DNA of 64,000 nt. Origin: Novosphingobium profundi. Its GTDB lineage: Bacteria > Pseudomonadota > Alphaproteobacteria > Sphingomonadales > Sphingomonadaceae. Below the pieces are notes generated by a model. The model ran no database searches, was not told where the DNA came from, and saw only the letters and a program-made list of their open reading frames with translations. The stretch covers positions 1 through 64,000 of the forward strand of contig NZ_JABWCU010000004.1 of assembly GCF_018491765.1 (NCBI RefSeq). Reading direction: 5' to 3'. Position numbers and translations under genes: made by a program. Shown one piece after another: positions 32,847-42,671 of this stretch. Numbering within the stretch: the first letter of the stretch is position 1; each line of letters opens with the position of its first letter.

Positions 32847-32936
32847 CGCCCGCGCGTTAGCCCTGCGCCCCGCCGCAGCTGCGGTCCGTCAGGACGACGA
32901 AGGGCTGGCCGATGCAAAAAATTTGCCCATCTCCCG

Positions 32937-32965
32937 CTTGACGCACCCCGAGGCTGTGACCATAT
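32937..32965 (+). promoter_or_regulatory. promoter of groESL
   Basis: CTTGAC (32937-32942) and CCATAT (32960-32965) are 17 nt apart, placing the start point at the left edge of the CIRCE operator. It fits a main-sigma or heat-shock-sigma promoter; which one cannot be decided by eye. Confidence 0.55.
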
Positions 32966-32974
32966 CCCGGCGCG

Positions 32975-33001
32975 TTGGCACTCTTAGAGCGTGAGTGCCA
33001 A
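32975..33001 (+). promoter_or_regulatory. CIRCE operator (HrcA site)
   Basis: TTGGCACTC, nine spacer bases, then GAGTGCCAA: a perfect 9-9-9 inverted repeat matching the CIRCE element bound by the heat-shock repressor HrcA. It lies between the promoter and groES, so HrcA would block groESL transcription at normal temperature. Confidence 0.93.
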
Positions 33002-33041
33002 ACCCAGTTTTGCCTGTTCATAGGACTTAAGGGAGACTCCC

Positions 33042-33326
33042 ATGACTTTCCGCCCGCTGCACGACCGTGTTCTCGTGCGCCGCGTCGAGGCCGAAGAAAA
33101 GACGGCCGGTGGCATCATCATCCCCGACAGCGCCAAGGAAAAGCCCGCTGAAGGCGAAATCGTGGCCGTCGGCAACGGCGCCGTCGTCGACGGCAAGGTC
33201 GTCGCGCTCGACGTCAAGGTCGGCGATCGCGTCCTGTTCGGCAAGTGGTCGGGCACCGAAGTCAAGGTCGACGGTGAAGACCTGCTGATCATGAAGGAAA
33301 GCGACATCCTCGGCGTCATCGCCTGA
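33042..33326 (+). CDS. groES: co-chaperonin GroES
   Basis: The 10-kDa lid of the GroEL cage, 94 residues. The typical start [20 protein letters not shown] is followed by the mobile loop with [13 protein letters not shown], which contacts GroEL, and the end [19 protein letters not shown] ribosome site is present. It is the first gene of the groES-groEL operon under a CIRCE operator. Confidence 0.98.
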   Translation: MTFRPLHDRVLVRRVEAEEKTAGGIIIPDSAKEKPAEGEIVAVGNGAVVDGKVVALDVKVGDRVLFGKWSGTEVKVDGEDLLIMKESDILGVIA

Positions 33327-33350
33327 GCTTCGTTGCATCCATCTACCTGA

Positions 33351-35030
<1,680 letters not shown>

Positions 35031-35065
35031 GCCCCCGCTGCCAGCCACCAGGCTGAACGACAATG

Positions 35066-35091
35066 GGCCGGGGGGAGCGATCTCCCCGGCC
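35066..35091 (+). terminator. terminator of groESL
   Basis: A stem GGCCGGGG (35066-35073) with CCCCGGCC (35084-35091) followed by TTTTGC. It lies 36 nt after groEL. Confidence 0.8.
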
Positions 35092-35312
35092 TTTTGCGTG
35101 CGCGATGCTTTCCTTGCGCGGCATTGTGACGGGTGATTCGTGGCGCGTACCGTTTACCCTTACGTCCCGACCGATTGCGTCGCCTTTGCGACACGAAAGT
35201 TCATATTTCGGCAATTGCCCGCACGCGCCATGCGTTTCGTCGCGCTCGGATGGCGTTCGATGACCTCTGTGTTAACTTCTTGTTCGGTGGATTTGACGTA
35301 GATAGGTTGGGC

Positions 35313-36344
35313 ATGAACCGCGCTGGCAAACTCCTTTCGTGGTGCCGTTTAGGCACGGGTCGCGTATTTTCCGTTGTGCTTTTCGGTGTGGCCGCGCTCG
35401 CACCTCTGGGAAGCGCGCAGGCCGACGATGTCGGCGCGGTACGCAGTTCGTTCGATTCGGTGTTCGGCACCGAGTTGCGCGGACCTCCGACCTATTCCAC
35501 CGATTTCGAACGCCAACTCGCCGCAGCCGCCGAAGCCTCGCATGGGCGTATCGGGGTGGCCGCGGTCGACTTGCGCTCGGGCCGCACGCTCTCGGTGCTG
35601 GGCGACCAGCGCTTCCCGATGGCAAGCACCAGCAAGATCGCGATCGCGGCGACTTTCCTCGAAGGCGTCGACAAGGGCAAGTGGTCGTTGACCAGCGAAT
35701 TCCCGATGCTCGTGCCGGTTGCCTCCAAGCCCTTTTCGACCGCCGTGGCCCCGGTGCGTCCCGGCCAGTACCTGCCCGCCTCCAAGCTGCTCGAGCTGAT
35801 GCTGACGCGTTCGAACAACTACGCCACCGACGGGTTGCTCAAGGTCGTGGGCGGCCCCGACGCCGTCAACGCCTGGGTGCGCCGTGCCGGAATCACCGAC
35901 TGGCACCTCGATCGCGACATTGCCACGCTCGTGCGCGACGACGGTGCGCTCGATCCGGCCCGCGTCATCGACAAGCGCGACAGCGCCACGCCGCTTGCGA
36001 TGGTCACCTTGCTGAGCGGCCTCTACGAAGGCAAGTGGCTGAGCAAGAGCAGCCGCAACACGCTCATTTCGATCATGGGGCGCTGCGTGACCGGGCGCCG
36101 CCGCATTCCGGCGGGCGTTCCCGACGGCGCGATGGTCCACCACAAGACCGGTTCGCTCAACAACACGTCGAGCGACGTCGGCATCGTCGAGACCCCCGAG
36201 GGCGACGTCTTCGCCGTGGCGATCTACGTCACCGGACAGGGCAGCCGTCCCAACCGCGAACTGCGCATCGCCAGCATCGCGCGCACGGTCTACAACGGCT
36301 ACCAGAGCGAGAGCAGCAGCACCCGCCGCACCGCCGCACGCTGA
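35313..36344 (+). CDS. class A beta-lactamase-like serine hydrolase
   Basis: A periplasmic serine hydrolase of 343 residues with an N-terminal signal (VFSVVLFGVAALAPLGSAQA). The active-site motifs of the penicillin-binding fold are present: SxxK as MASTSKIAIA, the SDN-like motif as TRSNNYATD and KTG as HHKTGSLN. The omega-loop Glu needed by true class A beta-lactamases is not seen: aligned with the usual LDRWEPELN, this protein has LDRDIATLV. It is therefore more likely a peptidoglycan-related or other hydrolase than an antibiotic-resistance enzyme. The ATG at 35313 is preferred. Confidence 0.85.
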   Translation: MNRAGKLLSWCRLGTGRVFSVVLFGVAALAPLGSAQADDVGAVRSSFDSVFGTELRGPPTYSTDFERQLAAAAEASHGRIGVAAVDLRSGRTLSVLGDQRFPMASTSKIAIAATFLEGVDKGKWSLTSEFPMLVPVASKPFSTAVAPVRPGQYLPASKLLELMLTRSNNYATDGLLKVVGGPDAVNAWVRRAGITDWHLDRDIATLVRDDGALDPARVIDKRDSATPLAMVTLLSGLYEGKWLSKSSRNTLISIMGRCVTGRRRIPAGVPDGAMVHHKTGSLNNTSSDVGIVETPEGDVFAVAIYVTGQGSRPNRELRIASIARTVYNGYQSESSSTRRTAAR

Positions 36345-36405
36345 GGCGAAGGCCGCGCGGCCCCGGATCGAGGATCGCGCCGGGCTTTGCGAGGATGCGA
36401 AGACC

Positions 36406-36453
36406 CACGCGAAAAGGGGCGCCCGACCATCGTCGGGCGCCCCTTTTCGCGTG
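36406..36453. terminator. bidirectional terminator, 22-bp perfect stem
   Basis: Arms 36406-36427 and 36432-36453 are perfectly complementary around CATC, with AAAA and TTTT near the outer part of the GC-rich core. It lies between the convergent serine hydrolase and Ala/Asp-rich lipoprotein genes. Confidence 0.88.
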
Positions 36454-36493
36454 AAGACGCGCCAGAGAGCCGGCGCGTCCCCGTGATGCGCGA

Positions 36494-36820
36494 TCAGTTG
36501 GTGTTGGGGTTGCCGTCGGTGTGGTCGGCCATCTCGTTGGCGGCGTCGTTGGCGGCTGCTTCGGCGTCCGAAGCGGCGTTGGCGGCGGCATCCGAAACGT
36601 CGTCACCCGCGTCCTTGGCGGCCGCACCGGCGTCGTTGGCGGCGTTCGACATGGCGTCGCCCGCATCGTCCATGGCATCGCCCGCCTGCGTGGCCACGGC
36701 GCCCATGTCGTCGGCGGCCGAGGAAGCGGCGGCTTCGGTGGCGTCCTGGGTCTTCTCCGAGCACGCGGCCAGTGACATGGCGGCCACGGCGGCGGTGGTG
36801 GCAATGATGATCTTGCGCAT
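36494..36820 (-). CDS. Ala/Asp-rich lipoprotein
   Basis: An unrecognised lipoprotein of 108 residues. The signal sequence ends in the lipobox SLAAC (Cys near residue 20). The mature part is almost entirely Ala, Asp, Asn and Glu in short repeating units such as DAMDDAGDAMSNAANDAGAA, predicting a long amphipathic helix similar in style to Lpp-like or entericidin-type spacer proteins. It ends in an Asn/Thr-rich tail. It may link the outer membrane to another layer, but this is only a guess. Confidence 0.7.
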   Translation of the reverse strand: MRKIIIATTAAVAAMSLAACSEKTQDATEAAASSAADDMGAVATQAGDAMDDAGDAMSNAANDAGAAAKDAGDDVSDAAANAASDAEAAANDAANEMADHTDGNPNTN

Positions 36821-37096
36821 CTCTCAGTAATCCCTCTTTGTTACGTCCTGGTCAGGGCCCGCGTCGCATACGCGCCCCAATAAAGCCTTCATGAGACGAC
36901 TTCCGCACGTTCGCTAGAAGCCCGAGCCGCCCCGTTCAAGCACTCGTCAAGCAACCAGCGCGCACCGTTTTGGTTCCCGCCGCGAAAACAATCGATTTGC
37001 GCGCCGGATCGGGCGATTTGCGCGACGGGCGTCTTTTGCACGGCGCGGCGGCGTCTGCCTGCTGACGCTGGGCTCAAGCGCTGCTAGGACCGGCAC

Positions 37097-39937
37097 ATGG
37101 AGTCAAAGCAGCATCTCTACCTCGTCGACGGTTCGGCCTACATCTTCCGCGCCTACCACCGTCTCCCGCCGCTCACCGATCCGGAAGGAACGCCCGTGGG
37201 CGCGGTCTACGGCTACACCACGATGCTGTGGAAGCTCGCCGAGGACCTCGACAAGGCGGAAGGGCCCACGCACATGGCGGTGATTCTCGATGCGGGGAGC
37301 AAGTCCTTCCGCAACGACATCTACGCCGACTACAAGGCCAACCGCCCGCCGCCGCCCGAGGATCTCGTTCCCCAGTTCCCGCTGATCCGCGATGCGACGC
37401 GCGCCTTCTCGCTGCCCTGCATCGAGGAGCAGGGCTACGAGGCGGACGACCTCATCGCCTCTTACGCGCGCGCGGCCGCGAAGCAGGGCTGGGACGTCAC
37501 CATCGTGTCCTCGGACAAGGACCTCATGCAGCTGGTCGGCACCTGCCCCGAAGGCGGCGGCAAGGTCGACATGCTCGACACGATGAAGAACCAGCGCATC
37601 GACCTGCCCGAAGTTGCCGAGAAGTTCGGCGTGACGCCCGACAAGGTGGGCGATGTGCTCGCGCTGATGGGCGATGCGGTCGACAACGTGCCGGGCGTCT
37701 TCGGCGTCGGCCCCAAGACCGCGACCAAGCTGATCCAGGAGCACGGCGATCTCGAGACCGTGCTCGCCGCCGCGCCCGCGATGAAGAAATCCAAGCTGCA
37801 GGAGCGCCTGATCGAGCAGGCCGAGCAGGCGCGCCTGTCGCGCGTGCTCGTCGCACTCAAGGAAGACTGCGCGCTGCCGATCGCGCTCGAGGATGTAAAG
37901 CTTGGCGCGATCCCGCCCGAGCCGCTCGCCGCGTTCCTTTCCAAGCACGGCTTCACCAGCCTGCTGAAGCGCCTCGAGACGGGCAGCGGAAGCCCCTCGA
38001 AGACGACCCAGCTCAACCCCGCCAAGGCGCAGACCACAGGTGTCGGCCCCGCCGAGGGCGCCGCGCGCCAGCCGCTGCCCGAGATGCCCGCGATCGACTA
38101 TGCCGCCTACGAATGCGTGCAGACGGTGGAGGCGCTCGAGGCCTGGGTGAAGAAGGCCCAGGCCGCGCACCTCCTCGCGGTCGACACCGAGACGTCCGCG
38201 CTTGAGGCGATGCAGGCCGATCTCGTCGGCGTCAGCCTTGCCATCGGGCCGAACCAGGCCTGCTACATCCCGCTCGGCCACGGCGGCTCGGACATGTTCG
38301 CCGAGAAGCCCGAGCAGGTGCCGATGGACAAGGCCATCGCGCTCCTCAAGCCCCTGCTCGAGGACGATGCGGTCCTCAAGGTCGGGCAGAACATCAAGTA
38401 CGACCTCAACGTGCTCGCGCGTTACGGCATCGCCGTCGCGCCGGTCGACGACACCATGATCGAGAGCTTCTGCCTCGACGCCGGGCGCGGCACGGACGGG
38501 ATCGGCGGCGGGCACGGCATGGACGAGCTCTCCGAGCGGCACCTGGGCCACAAGCCGATGGCGTTCAAGGACGTGTGCGGCACCGGCAAGAAGGCGATCC
38601 CCTTCGGCGAGGTCCCGCTCGACAAGGCGACGCATTACGCGGCCGAGGACGCCGACGTGACCTGGCGCCTGCACGCGCTGCTCCAGCCGCGCCTTTCCGA
38701 AGAGGGCGGTACGCGTATCTACGAGCGCGTCGACCGTCCGCTGATCCCGGTCGTCGCGCAAATGGAGCGCCACGGCATCAAGGTCGACCGTGAGAAGCTG
38801 GCCGGCCTCTCGGCCCAGTTCGCCGAGGCGATCGGCGCGCTCGAAACGGAAATCCACGCAGGTGCCGGACAGGAGTTCACCATCGGCAGCCCCAAGCAGC
38901 TGGGCGAGATCCTGTTCGACAAGCTGGGCTACAAGGGCGGCAAGAAAGGCAAGTCGGGCCAGTATTCGACCGACCAGTCGGTGCTCGAACGCCTGGCTGA
39001 AGAGGGCGCCGAAGTTGCCACCAAGGTGCTCGAATGGCGCCAGCTCTCCAAGCTGCGCTCGACCTATACCGAGGCGTTGCAGGCTGCCATCAACCCGAAG
39101 ACGGGCCGGGTCCACACCAGCTACAGCCTTGTGGGCGCGCAGACCGGGCGTTTGTCCTCGACCGACCCGAACCTCCAGAACATCCCGATCCGCACCGAGA
39201 TTGGCCGCCAGATCCGCGACTGTTTCGTCGCCGAGGACGGCAACGTGCTGCTCGCCGCCGACTATTCGCAGATCGAGCTGCGCCTCGCCGCGCACATGGC
39301 CGACGTTCCCAGCCTCAAGGAAGCGTTCGAGAAGGGCGAGGACATCCACGCGCGCACCGCGATGGAGCTGTTCGGCGAAGTGAACCGCGAGACGCGCGGG
39401 CGGGCCAAGACGATCAACTTCGCGATCCTCTACGGCATCTCGCGCTGGGGCCTGGCCGGGCGCCTGGGCACCGATGCCGATGAAGCGCAGGCGATGATCG
39501 ATCGCTACTTCGAGCGCTTCCCGGGCATCCAGAAGTACATTGTGGCCACGCTCGAGAGCGTGCGCGAGCGCGGCTATTCGGAAACGCTGTTCCACCGCAA
39601 GACCTGGTTCCCGCGCATCAATTCCAAGAACGGGAACGAGCGCCAGGGCTCCGAGCGCGCGGCGATCAACGCGCCGATCCAGGGCAGTTGCGCCGACATC
39701 ATCAAGCGCGCGATGGTGCGCATGACCCCGGCGCTTGAAGCGGCGGGCCTCGGCCACGTGCGCATGCTGCTGCAGGTCCACGACGAACTGGTCTTCGAAC
39801 TGCCCGAGGGCGACGTCGAGGCGGCGTCGAAGGTGATCGGCAAGGTCATGGCCGAAGCGGCGGGGCCGGCGGTCGCGCTCACCATCCCGCTCGGCGTCGA
39901 GATCGGTTCGGGCGCCAGCTGGGGCGCGGCGCACTGA
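37097..39937 (+). CDS. polA: DNA polymerase I
   Basis: Repair and primer-removal polymerase, 946 residues, with all three domains: N-terminal 5' nuclease (LVDGSAYIFRAYH, and ADDLIASYA), a 3'-5' proofreading domain with the Asp-x-Glu motif intact in LAVDTETSALEAM near residue 362, and the polymerase domain with motif A in LLAADYSQIELRLAAHM and motif C in LLQVHDELVFEL. The length is typical for alphaproteobacteria. The gene stands alone after a gap of 276 nt. A GC-rich inverted repeat lies after the stop near 39944-39974, without a T-run. Confidence 0.98.
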   Translation: MESKQHLYLVDGSAYIFRAYHRLPPLTDPEGTPVGAVYGYTTMLWKLAEDLDKAEGPTHMAVILDAGSKSFRNDIYADYKANRPPPPEDLVPQFPLIRDATRAFSLPCIEEQGYEADDLIASYARAAAKQGWDVTIVSSDKDLMQLVGTCPEGGGKVDMLDTMKNQRIDLPEVAEKFGVTPDKVGDVLALMGDAVDNVPGVFGVGPKTATKLIQEHGDLETVLAAAPAMKKSKLQERLIEQAEQARLSRVLVALKEDCALPIALEDVKLGAIPPEPLAAFLSKHGFTSLLKRLETGSGSPSKTTQLNPAKAQTTGVGPAEGAARQPLPEMPAIDYAAYECVQTVEALEAWVKKAQAAHLLAVDTETSALEAMQADLVGVSLAIGPNQACYIPLGHGGSDMFAEKPEQVPMDKAIALLKPLLEDDAVLKVGQNIKYDLNVLARYGIAVAPVDDTMIESFCLDAGRGTDGIGGGHGMDELSERHLGHKPMAFKDVCGTGKKAIPFGEVPLDKATHYAAEDADVTWRLHALLQPRLSEEGGTRIYERVDRPLIPVVAQMERHGIKVDREKLAGLSAQFAEAIGALETEIHAGAGQEFTIGSPKQLGEILFDKLGYKGGKKGKSGQYSTDQSVLERLAEEGAEVATKVLEWRQLSKLRSTYTEALQAAINPKTGRVHTSYSLVGAQTGRLSSTDPNLQNIPIRTEIGRQIRDCFVAEDGNVLLAADYSQIELRLAAHMADVPSLKEAFEKGEDIHARTAMELFGEVNRETRGRAKTINFAILYGISRWGLAGRLGTDADEAQAMIDRYFERFPGIQKYIVATLESVRERGYSETLFHRKTWFPRINSKNGNERQGSERAAINAPIQGSCADIIKRAMVRMTPALEAAGLGHVRMLLQVHDELVFELPEGDVEAASKVIGKVMAEAAGPAVALTIPLGVEIGSGASWGAAH

Positions 39938-40055
39938 TCGCCTCGGGCCGGGCGGGGCAAGGTACCCCGGCCCGGCCAATTTCCGGCACACTTCCCGGAT
40001 CGGGCGCGAAGGTGTAGGATGCGCACTTCGGTCTCTGGTCTGGGAGGGCAGGGAT

Positions 40056-40787
40056 ATGATGCGCGCAGTGGCTGCGGCCTATGCTCTTTTCGCTTACGTC
40101 CTGTTCCTGGGCACGGTCCTCTACGCCGTCGGCTTCGTCGGCAACTGGGTCGTTCCGCGAACGATCGACAGCGGCCCTGTGGGCGCCCTGGTGCCTTCGC
40201 TGGCGATCGATCTGGGGTTGCTGGGCCTTTTCGCCGTCCAGCACAGCCTGATGGCGCGTCCGTTCTTCAAGCGCTGGTGGACCCGCATCGTGCCCGCCCC
40301 GCTCGAACGCTCGACTTATGTGCTCCTTGCCAGTCTCGCGCTCGACCTGCTGTTCTGGCAGTGGCGTCCCTTGCCCGCACCGATCTGGGCCGTGAGCGGC
40401 GCGCTGGCGGGGGCGCTGACCGGGCTCATGCTGCTGGGCTGGGTGGTGGTGCTGATCTCGACCTTCCTCATCAGCCACTTCGAGCTTTTCGGGCTCGCGC
40501 AAGTCTGGCGCCACCTGAACCAGCGGCCGATCCCGGCGCCTTCGATGATGACCCCGCTGTTCTATGGCTTCGTGCGCCATCCGATCTACCTGGGTTTCAT
40601 GATCGCTTTCTGGGCAACGCCGACGATGACATTGGGGCATCTCGTCTTCGCGATCATGACCACGCTCTACATCCTTGTCGCCATCCAGTTCGAGGAACAC
40701 GATCTCGTTGTCCTTTTCGGCGAGCGGTACCTCGCCTACCGCAGGCGCGTTTCGATGATCGTGCCGTTGCCGCCCAGAGGGCCCTGA
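40056..40787 (+). CDS. mddA: methanethiol S-methyltransferase (MddA-like)
   Basis: A membrane methyltransferase of 243 residues, of the isoprenylcysteine methyltransferase/NnrU superfamily. The pattern matches MddA, which methylates methanethiol with SAM to make dimethylsulfide. Visible motifs are LFAVQHSLMARPFFKRWW near residue 60, ISHFELFGLAQVW, and the C-terminal SAM region FVRHPIYLGFMIAFWATPTM near residue 171 followed by FEEHDLVVLFGERYLAYR. At least five membrane segments are present. It appears monocistronic between polA and mscS. NnrU-type relatives could look similar, so activity is inferred. Confidence 0.78.
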   Translation: MMRAVAAAYALFAYVLFLGTVLYAVGFVGNWVVPRTIDSGPVGALVPSLAIDLGLLGLFAVQHSLMARPFFKRWWTRIVPAPLERSTYVLLASLALDLLFWQWRPLPAPIWAVSGALAGALTGLMLLGWVVVLISTFLISHFELFGLAQVWRHLNQRPIPAPSMMTPLFYGFVRHPIYLGFMIAFWATPTMTLGHLVFAIMTTLYILVAIQFEEHDLVVLFGERYLAYRRRVSMIVPLPPRGP

Positions 40788-40878
40788 CCCGCCCCTGATC
40801 GTCGCCAGACAGGAGGGGCGCGGGGTCAAAATTTCGGTCGGACTTGCAACTGCTGCGCTGCAGCATAGTTTTGGTTGC

Positions 40879-42003
40879 ATGACCGATTTGCTCCACAACC
40901 TCATCGGTGAGCTGCCGGACTGGCTGCAACAGACGATCATCGCCCTCATCGTGGCCGCGATTGCCGTCACGATCGCCCTCGTGATCCACGCCCTCCTGTT
41001 CCGCCTGCTTCGACGTTTCGCGAAGGCGAGCTCGAGCGATTCGGACAACCTGGTGGTCAAACGCCTCGCCCGGCCCAGCCGCTGGGCGCTGATCGCGCTT
41101 GCGATCGTCCTTGCCGCGCGCGAGACGCCCGCGCTCGATGCGGTGTGGGAGCGGATCGGCGGCCTCGTCATGCCGCTCATGGTGGGGTGGATGGCGCTCG
41201 CGATCGTGCGGGCCTTCGTCGAGGCGATGGTCCTGCGCGCCGACATCTCGATGGTCGACAACCGCCGCAACCGGCGTCGGCGCACGCGCCTCACCATCTT
41301 CGGGCGGATCGCGACGTTCGTGATCGTGTTCCTGACGATCGCGCTCATGCTGCTCTCGATCCCGGGCGTGCGCGACATTGGCGTGACCTTGATGGCCTCG
41401 GCGGGCCTCGCCGCCCTTGCCGTCGGCGCCGCCGCGCAGCCGGCCCTGAAGGCGCTCATCTCGGGCTTCCAGATGGCGCTGACCGAGCCGGTGGTGATCG
41501 GCGATGCGGTGATCATCGGCGGGGAATGGGGCTGGGTCGAGGAGATCACGACGACATACGTGGTGGTCAAGGTCTGGGACGAGCGGCGCCTGGTGGTGCC
41601 CACCACCAAGTTCCTCGAGGAGATCTTCCAGAACTGGACCAAGACCACCTCGCAGCTGCTCGGCACGGTCATGCTCTACGTCGATCCGGCGACCCGGCTC
41701 GACCCGATCCGGGAGAAATTCTTCACGATCGTCGAGGGCAACGAGCGCTGGGACGGGCGCGTCAAGCACATGCAGGTCACTGAACTCACCCGCGATGCGA
41801 TCGAGGTGCGCTTCCTCGTCACCGCCAAGGACAGCCCCACGCTGTTCGACTTGCGCTGCGACGTGCGCGAGGAACTGATCCAGTGGCTGGCGGTGGAGAT
41901 GCCCGAGGCGCTGGTGCGTGGCCGCCTGATGCCGGTAAGCCCGCTCGAGATCAACGCCATCGGCGCGCCTTCGGGCGAGGTCCTGGGCCAGATGGCGCAC
42001 TGA
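40879..42003 (+). CDS. mscS: MscS-family mechanosensitive channel
   Basis: A small-conductance mechanosensitive channel that releases solutes on osmotic downshock, 374 residues. Four or so membrane segments are present; the pore helix is rich in Gly and Ala (VTLMASAGLAALAVGAAAQP, then ALKALISGFQMALTEPVVIGD), followed by the beta domain (GDAVIIGGEWGWVEEITTTY) and a cytoplasmic alpha/beta domain. It differs from minimal MscS by an extra N-terminal membrane segment. It stands alone. Confidence 0.92.
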   Translation: MTDLLHNLIGELPDWLQQTIIALIVAAIAVTIALVIHALLFRLLRRFAKASSSDSDNLVVKRLARPSRWALIALAIVLAARETPALDAVWERIGGLVMPLMVGWMALAIVRAFVEAMVLRADISMVDNRRNRRRRTRLTIFGRIATFVIVFLTIALMLLSIPGVRDIGVTLMASAGLAALAVGAAAQPALKALISGFQMALTEPVVIGDAVIIGGEWGWVEEITTTYVVVKVWDERRLVVPTTKFLEEIFQNWTKTTSQLLGTVMLYVDPATRLDPIREKFFTIVEGNERWDGRVKHMQVTELTRDAIEVRFLVTAKDSPTLFDLRCDVREELIQWLAVEMPEALVRGRLMPVSPLEINAIGAPSGEVLGQMAH

Positions 42004-42060
42004 GGCGCGTCCGGTGGGCAGGGCCTTGCACCTGTCTCGGGCCGTCCTACACTGGCGATC

Positions 42061-42648
42061 ATGCTTTTTCGCACCCGCGGCCGTCGCGCCAGCCAGCTAT
42101 TTGCCGACCAGTTCGAAGCTGCGGGGAGCGGCTTCGTCTACCGCCACAGCCTGAAAGGGCCACCCCGGCCGGTCGGCGAGGAGGAGCGGGATGCCTTCTG
42201 CGCGCGCTATGACCGCCGAATGCGCCGGCTTCCCTGGGCGGCGGCGGGCATCACGCTCCTGGTCGTCTTGCCCCTCGCGTTGTTCGGACCGGGCTTTGAG
42301 CACCGGTTCGCAAATCTGTTCAGTGGCGCGGTCGGTGTGCTGCTCTTCGCGGGCATCCTTGTGGTCCAGCGCTGGGAGTGGAACCACCCGCGACGCGTGC
42401 TTTGCGAACGCGCGAGCGTGGGGCCGGCGCTCTCGCGCGAGGAGCTGAGCCGGAGGCGGCTGGCGCAAGTCAGCTATCGGCAACTTGTTCTGGCGCCGGT
42501 CCTTGTGGGCGTCTTGATGTGGCGGATATCGGAGCGGCTGCATCTGCCCCCGCAATGGAATGCCTTCTGGCTGGCGCTCTGCACGGCGTTGCTGACCCTG
42601 ATCGCGATCCAGGCCTTTCGTAAATGGCGCGCGGAGCGGGATCGCTAG
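42061..42648 (+). CDS. hypothetical membrane protein
   Basis: An unrecognised protein of 195 residues. Two closely spaced hydrophobic segments (LPWAAAGITLLVVLPLALFG and FSGAVGVLLFAGILVVQ) form a hairpin near residues 58-101, and two more lie near residues 139-185. The N-terminus is basic and soluble. It is followed 23 nt later by a serine hydrolase gene on the same strand. No family is proposed. Confidence 0.7.
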   Translation: MLFRTRGRRASQLFADQFEAAGSGFVYRHSLKGPPRPVGEEERDAFCARYDRRMRRLPWAAAGITLLVVLPLALFGPGFEHRFANLFSGAVGVLLFAGILVVQRWEWNHPRRVLCERASVGPALSREELSRRRLAQVSYRQLVLAPVLVGVLMWRISERLHLPPQWNAFWLALCTALLTLIAIQAFRKWRAERDR

Positions 42649-42671
42649 ACGCGGCCGAGGTGGGAGCAGCC

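Noticed and set aside
35313..36344. An antibiotic-resistance beta-lactamase
   Set aside because: The omega-loop Glu needed for turnover is not visible and the context is housekeeping, so a resistance call is not supported.
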